Below, one piece after another: positions 1-11,175 of a stretch of DNA of 64,000 nucleotides. Within the stretch, counting starts at the first letter, position 1. The number at the start of each line of letters is the position of its first letter. A model generated the notes under the pieces. That model was not told where the DNA came from. It ran no database searches and saw nothing but the letters and a program-made list of their open reading frames with translations. Made by a program: the position numbers and the translations under genes. Source of the stretch: Tetrahymena elliotti 4EA (Eukaryota; Ciliophora; Oligohymenophorea; Hymenostomatida; Tetrahymenidae); the NCBI GenBank assembly GCA_000231825.2, contig JH720386.1, positions 186,001 through 250,000 of the forward strand. Direction: 5' to 3'.

Positions 1-217
1 GTTGAAAGACATTTGAATTTGAAAAAAAGTTACAAACTGTTGTTTCATAAGAAATTTTTTGCTTTTTAATTGAAAAAATAGTTTTAAATTTTATTTTAAA
101 TAATGAGAGTTAAAAATTAAAATTGCTATTTAAATTTATTTATCAAAATACTTAGATAAATATCATTTTGATGATAAAATTGTTTTACAATATTTATTTT
201 TGTTTTTTATTCAATAG
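1..217. other. Probable intron (or upstream exon plus intron) of the first gene
   Basis: AT-rich sequence ending in a T-rich run and an AG acceptor at 216-217, directly before the first convincing exon of the gene at 218-1973. That exon opens in the middle of a codon (two bases of a Gly codon), so at least one upstream exon must exist. The first ~80 bases are open in one frame under the ciliate code and could be the end of that exon, but their composition does not separate exon from intron. I therefore leave them unassigned. Confidence 0.4.
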
Positions 218-1973
218 GTGCTCTTAATCCTACTTAAGTCTTTATCTTGATGGATATTTCTATTTATTTAAAGGAATACAACTTAGCTATTGAACTATTT
301 ACTCATCACTAAAAGTATACAAATAGACGTAGAGATAACTTTGTTTATGAAAAAATGATCTAGATTGTTAATTCCATTAATTTAAGATAAGCTACTGGAA
401 AATCAAACAAGGATCACGTCCTTTAAGCTTACAGAAAACTCTACACTGAAGCTGAATAATAGACTGGAAAGTAAATTGGATTTTTGAATTCTAAGATTTA
501 TGAAATTAAGAGTTGCATCTTAGACTAAAATCATGATAGTGCTTATTCTATTTTTAATGACCGTTTCTTGAAAGAAAGCATTGCTAATTACTAAGCCTTG
601 AAGATGAAATACTTCTTATTGCTTTTACTTGAAAAGTAAGAAGAAAGAGAAGTTAAATATTCTGAAATTTCCATCAACAAATTTATTAATGGATTAGCTC
701 CTAAACAACTTATTCAAATTTGGAATGATGACAGAAATGATACTTATCTTGCTAAATAGCTTGCAAACAAGGAAAACGACTACAATGAATTTGTTAAGCG
801 TCTTGAAGTTGAAAAGTACTATTCAATCATCAAGCGTGACATAAATAATGGATTTTATACTATCGAAGATCGTAGATAAAATATGGATGTCCTTATGAAT
901 GAATATGAACGTTATGTTATTGAAAATTTCGAAGTTCTTGATCCCGAATACACCCTCGACGGTAAATTGAAGGGAGCTGTTCTTGATGGTATTCTTAAAA
1001 TTAGAAAATATGAGGTAAATAAAATTGTTTCAAGAGTAAGCTTTCAACAAATTTATTAAAAATTAATTAGGAAGTCCACTTAAAGAAGGAAGAAAGAAGA
1101 AAAGAAAAGCAAAGTAAAAAGGGAGAAAAGGAAGCTGATTCCCAAACCAGTTAAGCTTTGATCCAACACTAAAAGGAAATGGAAGATACTCAAATTGAAA
1201 TTAATAAAATTCTTGGTAGACCCATTGACACCCCAGTTAATGTTCCTGAATTATATAAAAAGTATGACACTGAAGACAAAATGAATAATAAATATATTGA
1301 AAGATATGTCAGAAATCTTTAATAAAATGAATACAATAAAGAAGGAAAGTCTTATAAAATGAAATTCATGAATCTTGATCAATATAAGGAAGCCTCATAA
1401 TGCTATCCTGAATTAGTTGAATAAGCTGAAATCCTTGCTAGACCTTAAATTCCTGCTGAAGTTAATTTAATTTTTGAGCTCATGACTTGGGGTGCTGAAA
1501 ACTAATAGCCTCTTGGTAAATTATCTCATTTATTAACCTAATTTATTTCTTTTTTTTCATATTAGCCATTTAATTGGGTGAAATTTATTGTGACTTAAAT
1601 GGAATTCCTGTTCCTAGCCCCTTGGTAGAAAAGATCAACAATTCTATTGATCCCTATAATGATAATATCGGTAATCAAAATATTATTTAAAAATTTATTT
1701 TTACTTGATTATTAATTTATTTATAAATTAGATTTCTTAAACTAAATCACCAGTGCCAAGAGATTAATTGGTGATATTAATAGAGAAAGAGTTTACCAAT
1801 CACAAACTCACTTCTCTCAAAAGCCTAAGTTTGTTGAACAAGTCAACCAACTTGGTGAAGAAGATAAGTACAGAGATGAAGCTGCCTATGTTTTGCAATA
1901 AGAATTAGCTGCTTCAAGACTCACTAAGTACAGAATTCCTAAAAAATACATCATGGAATAACTCAAGGCTTGA
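218..1973 (+). CDS. Helical protein of unknown function, 3' part
   Basis: Not recognised. Four exons (218-1014, 1071-1515, 1566-1670, 1732-1973) are separated by three short AT-rich GT..AG introns. Together they give two leading bases plus exactly 529 codons including the TGA stop, which supports the model. TAA/TAG are frequent and read as Gln. The visible ~528 residues are charged and predicted mainly helical, with a leading segment resembling helical-repeat proteins (ILMDISIYLKEYNLAIELF). A Lys/Glu-rich stretch follows the first intron, and the C-terminus ends in a basic segment (KYRIPKKYIMEQLKA). No signal peptide can be judged because the N-terminus lies outside the window. A PPR-like or mitochondrial ribosome-associated protein is a guess from the helical-repeat look only. 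The codon choice (GCT, AAG, CTT, GTC) is richer than in the neighbouring intergenic DNA and hints at good expression. Confidence 0.8.
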
Positions 1974-2937
1974 ACAAAAATCATTTATTTAAAATATAGT
2001 TAAAATAATAAGTAAGTAATGTTAATTACTAAGCTGCTTTGTTATAATTAGAATGCTGCTCTAGCTGCTGCTCTTGGAATCCTAAATAATATCGATTAAA
2101 CAATCAAATTAACAATTCAAATATTCATATTAAATAATATATTTAAATACTATTTTTGTTCTATTATAACATTAAGCTACTCTTTGTAAATTTAATTTTA
2201 ATATCTCATTAAATTTTCATTCTTTTATTTATTATTACTTACTATCATTAAATAGAATTTCATTTTCAAAAATTTATTAGCAAAAAAATTAAAATAAATT
2301 TAAAATATTCATTCAAAAATTATCGAAATCAATATTTTTTTACTCAATTATAAAAAAAATGTTAGGAAATAAGCAATATTTAATTCTGTACTTTCTTAAA
2401 TTCAAAACTAATTATTTTATTTTAAAAATACTTTAAAGTAAATGAGCTGATATTTTTAAATAAATCTCAAATCGAGTGAAAATAACAGCTATATCTGATA
2501 TTAATAAACAAAAAGAAATGTTTGAAATATTTCTCATGAAAAATTAATTCATTTGAAACTGTTAAAATTTTTAGTTTTAAATTAATTTAAGTTAACATAA
2601 ATACTAATAATAATTTATATATATATATATATGTATAGTACCCTAGGGTACTGCCTGTTCGGCTACATACAGTTATACAGTTTACAGTTATATATGATAT
2701 AATTCTAAATTATTTTTAATATTAAAACGATAGTTTTCTTTAAAAAGGTTTTACATTTGATAAATAAATAAAAATATAAGTAAAACCAAAATATTTGTTA
2801 AATTTAAGTATAAAGCGATTTTATAATTTATTAATAATTATGAATTCAATTAAGTATAGAAGTATCTTAACTTATTATCAGAAAGACTTGTTAAACTTTA
2901 AGGTAATAAATATTTAGAGTCAGCTGATAAGCTCTCA
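1974..2937. other. Intergenic spacer between convergent genes
   Basis: Very AT-rich spacer between the 3' ends of a plus-strand and a minus-strand gene. I see no coding frame. It holds one copy of the 53-bp palindrome-containing repeat (2637-2689), preceded by a TA-dinucleotide run. Confidence 0.6.
2637..2689 (+). repeat. 53-bp dispersed repeat, copy A, with 16-bp palindrome
   Basis: The copy begins with the perfect palindrome AGTACCCTAGGGTACT, continues through TTCGGCTACATACAGTT, and ends with further TACAGTT-like units. It lies directly after a TA-dinucleotide tract. The second copy at 11969-12021 has the same length and differs at two positions only (G/A and A/T). It is far more GC-rich than its surroundings. 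I see no ORF, no target-site duplication that I can define, and no tRNA or snRNA consensus. Function unknown: a short mobile remnant, a protein-binding site or a small RNA are all possible. Confidence 0.85.
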
Positions 2938-3660
2938 TCAAATAACAAAATATCTGATGTAAACATAAAAGAGTCCAAAAAATGCTAAAAGTAAGAACGT
3001 TGAAGAAACTAGCCAAATAATGTGGATGTTTTTATATTTAGGGAAATCATAATAAAAATTCTTGAAGGTTGTATTATAAATCATAAATTTTTGGCTATCC
3101 TGATTAGGCCTATTTTGTAGTTCTTGTATAATTTTCTCTTTGAACTTGTAGTTTTTCAAATCTTTTATAAATAAATTAAATTGAAGCTTTATAAAATATT
3201 ACAAAAATGAATCTTTACATCCTATACTTATATCAAATGTGTAGAAATTTTTATTCATGAGTTCGCATATTTCTGAAGAGTAAACCATTCTTGCAAAAGG
3301 GTTACTTACTTTGGATTTATTATCTTTATATACTTTATGTGCTCTGGAGTAGATAACATAAGAGTTACAAAGTAAAAAATAGAAAAAGAAGTTAATTAAT
3401 GGTAAGAACAGTATTATTACTATCAAAATCACTTTTCCTAGTGGTTTTTTTAGGATAGCAAAAATAAATTCATAGTAATCACTACATTTTGCCTAATCCA
3501 ATTTATATTCGCATTGGTTATATTCCAAATTATATTATTCGATCACTTAATTGTATTGCGTAATCGGATTTTCAGGTATAGGATCTGACTAGTAGTGAGT
3601 AGCTATTTATGTTTCTTCCAGCCTTTTATAGGCCATAGACTATGATTCATTCTTACTCAT
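2938..3660 (-). CDS. Two-pass membrane protein, unknown function
   Basis: Single uninterrupted frame of 241 codons under the ciliate code (240 residues, TGA stop). The Met start is MSKNESQSMAYKRLEE. The N-terminal ~70 residues are polar and Gln/Tyr-rich. A strong hydrophobic segment lies at about residues 77-102 (KVILIVIILFLPLINFFF) and a second close to the C-terminus at about 212-236 (IIWLVSSTFLLLAFFGLF). The ~110-residue loop between them holds a few cysteines, including a C near SIGCKDSF. The layout suggests two membrane passes with a soluble central domain. No family is recognised. It is convergent with the upstream plus-strand gene. A further upstream exon is not excluded, but the first in-frame ATG is followed by good coding sequence. 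Confidence 0.72.
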
Positions 3661-4117
3661 ATTTTAGAATAATATTAATGCTACAAATATGATTAAAAGA
3701 ATTTAACTAAAAAAATTTTCACTTAATCACAATCACTTTTTTTTTAATGAATTATGTTAGATTTTTAGATTAAATTTTTGATCCTAAGAATATGAGTTGA
3801 TTGGTAAAATAGAAAATAATGTGACTCAATAACCCTTTTTTTAACATTACTTTATTTATAATTTTATATTTAAGAAAAATTCTAAAATATCTAATTCAAA
3901 ATAAAATAAAAATCAAATCTTTAAAATATTTCAAAAAATTAATTCAAAAATGTTTTATTAAAAATGATGAATTTTTATATTTTATAATTTGAAGAGATAT
4001 TAAATTCATTGTAAGATATCTTTTATAAGCAGATAAAAATTAAAATATTTGAACAAGAATAATAGTAATTAATTAATATATTTATTAATAGCTGATAGCC
4101 AATTAAATTAAATAGGA
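3661..4117. other. Intergenic spacer, divergent promoters
   Basis: AT-rich DNA between the start of the minus-strand membrane-protein gene and the plus-strand LSm3 gene. It presumably contains both promoters. I see no specific motif or ORF. Confidence 0.5.
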
Positions 4118-4393
4118 ATGGAAAATTTAAAGGAACCTTTAGATTTAATTAAACATAGTCTCAATTAAATAATATAGATTAAGTGTAGACATTCTAGAGA
4201 TTTAAAAGGAAAATTATTAGCCTTTGACACTCACTTGAATATGCTTCTTTAGGATGTAGAAGAAACATTTGTTTAGGAAAATAAAAATGTAAATAATGCA
4301 TCAGCCTAGAAATAAACTCGTAATATTCCTATGCTATACATGAGAGGTGATACAATTATAACAGTCACTCCTCTCACTAAAGCCTAGAAGTGA
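4118..4393 (+). CDS. LSM3: U6 snRNA-associated Sm-like protein LSm3
   Basis: Intronless 92-codon frame (91 residues), TGA stop. LSm3 is a subunit of the LSm2-8 ring that binds the U6 snRNA 3' end in the nucleus and of the cytoplasmic LSm1-7 ring that activates mRNA decapping. The Sm1 motif is clear: EPLDLIKHSLNQ opens the fold, and LLAFDTHLNMLLQDVEET matches the family signature around the conserved Asp-x-His-x-Asn RNA-binding loop. The Sm2 motif is IPMLYMRGDTIITVTPL, with the Arg-Gly-Asp typical of LSm3. Length is close to the usual ~100 residues. The short N-terminus before EPLDL is normal for the family. The identification rests on remembered family signatures; no search was run. Confidence 0.92.
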
Positions 4394-5038
4394 GTAATCT
4401 AAAATTATGAAAAAAAAATGTATTTATATTAATTACTAAGAACTCTACAAGAAATTATCATGCTAATTTTTTTTAATGCAATAAATAATGAAAATGCTTT
4501 CAGTGTTTTTTAAAAGGATTATAGATAAAGATATAAATAAAATATGGAAATAAGAAAATTATCAATGTCTAATTTGTGTATTTATTTGGATTAATAATAA
4601 ACTATTTCATTTTTAAAGCTTTAAAATAAAGATGTTCTTAAAAATCTAAACCTGCTTGTTGTATTTATATCAAAAGTGTCTAAAATAAACTTTTTAGCTT
4701 TTTAAATCATAAATTGTGTATATTAATCATATTTATAAATTTACCAAATCAATATATATTATTATTATTTCTTTATTTAAAATCATTCTTTGTGTTCAAA
4801 AAATAAGGAATTATAATGCAATAAAATTCAATATTTAATGAAAAAATTTGCAAAATTTTCTAAAATTTTCTGAAATAAAGCTTTTGAATTCTTTTTAAGA
4901 AGAGTTTTCAGCTTAAAAATAGCATAAATGAATGAACTTATAAAATGGTAAACATGCAAAGAGATTTGTAAACAAACAAAGTATTAAGTAATAAATAATA
5001 TATTGAAAAACTGGAGAATAAATTAATTGTATATTTCG
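4394..5038. other. Intergenic spacer between convergent genes
   Basis: AT-rich sequence between the LSM3 stop and the stop of the minus-strand zinc-finger gene. No ORF or structured element seen. It should hold both 3' untranslated regions. Confidence 0.5.
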
Positions 5039-6144
5039 TCAAATAGTCTTTGGATGCTTAAGCTTTATATGTTGATTTAAAGAGCCTTCTGTTCTAATAT
5101 TATTTTAAATTCTTCAATTTAAAACTAAATAATTCAATTCTTAAATACCCATATGATTTTTTGCAGCTTTCGTATGGGCAAATATAGCTGCGATCTATCA
5201 ATTTTGCTTATCTTCTTATTCTTTTTTTCTTTTCTTCTTCTATTTCTTCTTCATTTAATTCATCTTCACTCAAATCTTCACTTCTTTTCTAAAATTATTT
5301 GATATAAATTATACTTCTATAAGTCCACTTAAAATATAATCAATAATGAAATTAGTACTTCTAATTTAATCAGTCTTATTGTTAATTCATTTTTTTCATA
5401 AACAAGTTCTTTCATCTATTTTATAAATATAAAATTCATTTTATATCAGTAGTTGAAAACATTTTCAGATTATGATCATTTTCATTTATTAGAAAAAAAA
5501 AATTTAATTGGATGTATATGAATATTCCGCGAAAAAAAATCATTTATTGATTAGAGAAAGCACACTAGATATAAGATTTCTTTTGAAATAGTAAGATAAA
5601 TCTTAATAGAAATTAGTTAAAATTTATTTTAATGCTTAAAAAGATTCATTTTTGAAATGGTATTTACTTGATTTGTCAAGACTTGATTAGCTAAATACAG
5701 CCTACAATATTCTTGATAGTAGCTCATATTTTCATCATTTGTCTCTGTTTTATTTTAAATTTTAAATCAAATTTCACTTTTTAAATAACCAATCTAATTC
5801 TTACTTGTACCTACTATAGCCTCCTTTCCTGGCACTTCTTTAAAAGATAAAAATAATTGATATATTTCATAAATTGAGATAAAATGTTTTACTTAAAGCA
5901 TTTTATAAGGCTTATGGTATCGAATTTTCTTTATTTTAAAAACAAAAGAAAAGTTAAATGATTTTTTTTTAAATAGTTGAGTTAGAAATTCTTCATGGTT
6001 TAAAAGTAAAATTGATTTACACCTATTTTTATAATTATTTTAAATAAGCTAAATGGAAAAATCTTTATGATAATTAATTTACGCTTATTAAGCCTAGTCA
6101 TGCTAATCTTCTCCACTAAGCTGTTGAGGTTTAACTTAACTCAT
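5039..6144 (-). CDS. C2H2 zinc-finger protein, spliced from small exons
   Basis: Likely a nucleic-acid-binding nuclear protein with one C-terminal C2H2 finger. The finger appears only after splicing: exon 5149-5288 ends YICPYESCKKSYG and exon 5039-5093 continues TEGSLNQHIKLKHPKTI, giving C-x4-C-x12-H-x4-H across a phase-2 intron (5094-5148). Upstream exons on the minus strand are 5359-5415 (MKELVYEKNELTIRLIKLE, coiled-coil-like), 5668-5744 (MSYYQEYCRLYLANQVLTNQ), 5805-5837 and 5893-5928. Between coil and finger lies an acidic-then-basic segment. The likely first exon is 6083-6144 (MSQVKPQQLSGEDQ), but its join to the next exon is one base out of phase. That boundary, or an intervening exon, is therefore unresolved. 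The other exons are phase-consistent. The order coil, acidic stretch, finger is one I associate with protist zinc-finger proteins; DNA target unknown. Confidence 0.75.
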
Positions 6145-7544
6145 TATGCTGCTTTGAATAAACAAACAAAAAAATAAATATCTAAAATATTAATCAAAGT
6201 TAATTAATTATGTTATATCTTTGCAAAAATTACAATTTGTAATGAAAAAAATATCCACTCAGCTATTTATATAGAAAGCTATTTTTATTATAAAAAACTA
6301 ATATTTTTTATTGGATTGATTGATTCTTACTAAATTAAACGAATATATCTCCTAAATAACCGTATTGCTCATTTCAAATTAAACTCCTTCCAATTCAAAG
6401 ATTCAAAGCAAGTCACTCAAATATTTTTAAATATTTTATTAAAATCTCTAAGTATTTTTAAATTTAAACTTACAAAAATTAAAAATTGTTTTCTTTTTTT
6501 AATCAAATAATTTGTTGCTTTTAATGTTTTTAAAATTATTTAAAAAAATAATATTTTATTAACGAAAATAATCAAATGAGAAATTTTTTGATTTTTAACA
6601 CTTTAAGCATCACTTTTTTAAAAAAGGGAAATTGCTATTTTATGATATTATTATTATTATTATTGGTACCAAGTTAACTTAAAACCCTTAAACCTTATTA
6701 AAAAGTTTAATTTAATAAGTTTTCATTGAAAAATATCATTCATAAATTAGCAATGTAAAAAAATCAAATAAAAATAATTGATTAATTTCTGTAGGTTGAT
6801 GAACTTTCTTTTTAAAAGTAAATTAAAAATTGAAATGGAAAAAAAATCTTGACCACTCAAATTAAATCATAGTAAAAGAACAATTGCCTGACTTTGAGTA
6901 TGTCGGAGATAAAATATTTTAAAGTTGATCATAGCTTTTGATGTTATTTTTAATTTAAACCTTGAATTTATAAAAAGGAATCATAAAATAGCATGTAAAT
7001 TAAAATAAAAAAAAAGAGTTAATGTAAATTAAAATAGTATGAAGATAGATAGTAAAGCATATTAATTTAATTGGGATTCATAAAGAAATCATCAAATATA
7101 TGGTCATAATTTAGATTTTTTTGATAGTTTTGGTTGGCTAGTTTGTGAGTTAATTAATTAATTTTATTTATAATCAATAATAATTAGATAGAATAATAAT
7201 TTAACATCATAATATTGAAAATAATGATGAGTTGATCATTTTTGACTGTTTAAATAAATATTGCTTCCAGATTATATTTTTGTTCAAGGAATAAATAATT
7301 TATCTTAGAATATACCTTCTATAATCAAAACTTATCTTCATAGCATTGATAATCTCAAGATGATAATTAATGTAATTAAAATTTTAAAGTCAGAAACAAA
7401 TGACTGGACTAAAAGTTCTATCTATATTTTATTAAATGTTTGCTTAGTTTAGTTTATATAATGAAAAATAAAGTAAATTTGCAAATAAAAGTAAAAAAAA
7501 CAAATTAATTACAAATCAACTAATCAAATAAAAAATAGAAAAGA
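6145..7544. other. Long AT-rich intergenic region
   Basis: About 1.4 kb between two divergent genes. It contains a TTA microsatellite around 6648-6664 and many A and T homopolymer runs. I find no frame with convincing composition on either strand and no recognisable RNA gene. Confidence 0.5.
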
Positions 7545-8990
7545 ATGTCTGGTGCTATTGTTGCAATAAAATTATCTACTATGATATTAATGTTTCTTAT
7601 AACAATAATAATGGGAAGTATACCTTTACGAAGCAAATCATTTAAAGAAAATTAAATGGTCTTATCTCTCTCCTCAGCATTTTCAGGTGGTCTCTTTCTA
7701 GCAGTAGGTTTACTTCATATAATACCTGACGCTGCTGATAGCTTTGATAAATATTATACTTCTACTACTACTTATAATTTAGCAGCTGAGAGTTCAGACT
7801 CATCTTAGCAAGAACCAGGAGAATCAAATACAGCTGAATGCGAAACAGTTGAAAATCATTTTCCTTTTCATATGCTTATAGTTGTTCTGAGTTTCAGTTT
7901 AATCCTCATGATTGAAAAAATTATTGGAAGTAAATACCATGATGCACTTCATCATAGTCATGATCACAATCATAACCATAACCATGATCATGAGCATAGC
8001 AAAAAAGATAATTATCAAGTAGATTTAGAATGTAACAAAGGCAACTAGTAAGTAAACAGTGAACAAAGTTAAAAGAGTTCTAAAATATCACCTTATAAGG
8101 ATGTAGAAAAAGCTAAGATAGAAGACTCTAACAATTCTCCAATAATATCTGTTTAAAGGAGTTATGAAAATTCATGTATTTAAAGAGCAGATGAAACACA
8201 ATAAAATGAAACTATGAACAAAACTTCTATGTAGTAGGATATCTCTCCTGGCACTTCTATGATGATGGCACTTAAATTAAATATTGAGAACAGTAGCATA
8301 ACTGATAGAATAAAAGATGAAATTTGTCAAATGGAGCCTCAAAGAGGAGTAGAATAATTAATGAATTAAGTTAATAATAGAAATCAAAGTAGTAGCCAAT
8401 AAAAGAATGAAGAAATCCATAGAAAATAGGAGAGAAAAAAAGATGGAGATAATGAAATAACCCCATCATAACAAAGAAAAGTTAATTTAATTCACTAAGC
8501 TTCAAAAGAGATAGATAAGATGCAAAAGAATAAAAAAGTTTCATTAACTCCTTTTATTATTTAGTTTGCATTTGGAATTCATGCTATCTTAGAAGGTCTT
8601 GCTATTGGTGTTTAAGACACTCTCAGTAAATGTTTAACAATAGCTCTAGCAGTTATCTGTCATAAGTGGGCAGAAGGTCTTGTCATTGGCCTATCATTTA
8701 AAAAAGCAGGAGTTCCAATCAAAAGAGCAACTTTGATGGTTGCATTTCAAGGTATTATGAACCCTATTGGTTTAGGCATAGGTTGGGCATTATGTGATGC
8801 TGGAGATCTTGTAAGTGGAATATTAGTTAGTATTAGTGCAGGAACCTTCCTCTATATTTCAACTGTTGAAGTAATAGTAGAAGAATTCAATATGGAGAGA
8901 TACAAAATCATTAAATTTATGCTTTTCTTAGTAGCAATTGGTTTTATTTCTTCTCTTTGGGCTATTGAATAAGCCACTGGAGGAGAATGA
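7545..8990 (+). CDS. ZIP-family (SLC39-like) divalent metal transporter
   Basis: Intronless frame of 482 codons (481 residues), TGA stop. ZIP proteins move Zn2+ or related metals into the cytosol across the plasma or an organelle membrane. Hydrophobic helices I-III occupy the first ~140 residues (ITIIMGSIPLRSK, SGGLFLAVGLLHIIPDA). The long cytoplasmic loop after helix III starts with a His-rich metal-binding run (HHSHDHNHNHNHDHEH) and continues for roughly 170 Gln/Ser/Lys-rich, probably disordered residues. Helices IV and V carry the signature metal site: HAILEGLAIGVQ and HKWAEGLVIGLSF. The last helices include AFQGIMNPIGLGIGW and VSISAGTFLYISTVEVI. The order and the paired H-x3-E / H-x2-x-E motifs are diagnostic. 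The loop is longer than in many ZIPs. The start is the first ATG after an A-rich leader. Confidence 0.94.
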
Positions 8991-10038
8991 ATAAATTAAT
9001 TTATTTGTTTATTGTTTGCTATAAAATTCTAATCACTAAAATATTATTGGCATGCTATTTACGCACCCTAATAAATTTCGTTATCTAATCAATTAAAAAA
9101 TTTTGACATTTTTCACCCAATATTCTACTTTTTATATCTTGACTCACTTTCTAAAAAATTTTTTCTGAAATAGGAGTTGCTTAAATTATCAAATTAATCT
9201 TCACTGATCAATTTATCACTTCATTATAAAAATTAAGAATTTTAATGATCAAAAATATTAAAAAAATAAATTAATTTAATAATTAACATAATACTTGAAT
9301 TTTAGAAGCTAAATTTCTCTCATCTTTTGATTTGAAAAGTTAGGTCACTAAAATTCTACTATTCGAAAAATTTAAAAATTCATAAAATAACAAAATTAAT
9401 AAATACTTTACTCTAAAAAAAATAAAATAATTAAAGTAAGTAATTGTATCAGTTCGTTAAAAAGGTCATCAAAATTATTTTGAGATTTCTATATAAAATA
9501 ATTAGATTTAAATTTAATTATTAATAAATAATCTTATTCATATTGATTTCTAAATTTGTTTTATTTTCAAATTAATATCAATAATAATAATGAATCGTAT
9601 TAATTAAATAATAAGAGTTAATATTATTTTCAAAAATTAATTTATGAAATTTTTATTTCGTTCAAAATAATTTTATTTTGTATTCTGAAAGTTTATTTTT
9701 TATATTTTTAAATTGAAAGTTTTTATCTTAATTTTTTTTGAAGGTTTAATACCAAACAAATAATAAAAAATTTTTTTTTAATTCTCACAATATTTTTGAG
9801 TTATTTATTCTGAAATAAAGGAAAAGAATTTTAATTATTTAACTTTTTTGATCAACTGATTTTTGATAAAATTTTTAAAAATGAAAGATTTTAATAAATC
9901 AATAAGCTAAAGTAAATTGTAACTTTGTTTCTACCATAAATCAAATTGTATACTAATAATTATATTTAAATGATATAAAACATTTAGATTTGGAAAATTA
10001 AGAGTTTAATCTTTCTTCTTCAATATGTTAAAAGCCAA
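8991..10038. other. Intergenic spacer between convergent genes
   Basis: AT-rich DNA between the stops of the ZIP gene and the minus-strand membrane-protein gene. No ORF of convincing composition and no structured element seen. Confidence 0.5.
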
Positions 10039-11175
10039 TCAAAATATTGAAGAGTCAATTTTTTTTGCATTTTCTTATGCTCCTTCTTCTTTCACTTAAT
10101 TTCTTTCAATTATTTTGTTTGAAATTATAAGTATGAATATTAGAGTAAAAAGACCATATATTGTAGAGTAGGCGATGTTATCTATGAAGTAAGCTGTTCC
10201 ATTAATTGTCAGGCTTCCAAGAGTTATTGAAAATAAGATATTTACTATTGATATAAAAAGTCCTACTTCTTCTTGCAGCTACTTATTCATTTGTATATTT
10301 GGGATTATATGACTGGAAAGTATTGTTAAAGCAGCAAATGTTTAACCACAGATTTTAAGACTATGGTTTTAAAAATCATCCACTGAATAAAATATTATCC
10401 CAGCAAATCCAACTACTTAATTAATTGCATAATAGACTTCTAAATCTCTATCTACTTTTGCTTCTTATAAGACAAAATGACAAAAAGCCCAATCCACAAT
10501 AATAAAAAAGAATGCTAGAAGGCCACAATAAATAATATCAGATGGCTTTTATGCACAAAAAAATGGAATTATTGAACAAATTAGATTGGTGCCATAAATG
10601 ACATATAAAAGAATATTCAGAAGCTCATCATTGATAAAAGTTAATATGATAAGTTTTAAAAGGCAAAGAATGACTAGAAAAACCAAGAGAGCATTTGATA
10701 TTTTTGAAAATCCAACTTATTTCTAATAGTAGTTATTGAAAATAATTCTCAAATCTATTAGAATCAAGTAAATTGAAATTTTTAAGAATCTCGATTTCTC
10801 ATGATTGACCTAGATCTGCTTTAACTATGGATATAGTAGGACTATTTCAGTAATAGCATAAATTATAAAGACAGTATCAAGACCAGTACAATTTAGAGAC
10901 TAAAAGCTCAAAATCAAATAGAATATAAAATTAGCCACAACACTCATAATGTGAATACCTTTTTTTATCTGTTCATCTTCAAACTCAAGGACCATCATCA
11001 TAGTAAAAAATACTATTATACCTATCAATCCTAGAATTGAAAAAATCATTGTTTTGTAATTCTAAGAGTCATCGCACCAATGTTATTTGTAAACCTAGCT
11101 AGAAACACCTATTAATACACTAAAAGTAACTAGTCTGATAATGCTAAATAGAATAAGTCCCTACTTTAAAAGCAT
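10039..11175 (-). CDS. Polytopic membrane protein (about 12 hydrophobic segments)
   Basis: Uninterrupted 379-codon frame (378 residues) under the ciliate code with TGA stop; the first Met is directly followed by a hydrophobic segment (GLILFSIIRLVTFSVLIG). I count roughly twelve hydrophobic stretches with very short loops, for example MIFSILGLIGIIVFFTMMM, LAFFFIIVDWAFCHFVL and VNILFSITLGSLTI. The C-terminal ~30 residues are charged (NKIIERNQVKEEGAQENAKK). The compact all-helical layout resembles a transporter or an orphan multi-pass protein. I recognise no family signature and assign no substrate. The gene is convergent with the ZIP gene and divergent from the RCC1-like gene. Confidence 0.78.

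Noticed and set aside
2637..2689. tRNA B-box or T-loop in the repeat (GTTCGGCTAC).
   Set aside because: No matching A box, acceptor stem or cloverleaf, and the second copy changes the first G of the supposed box.
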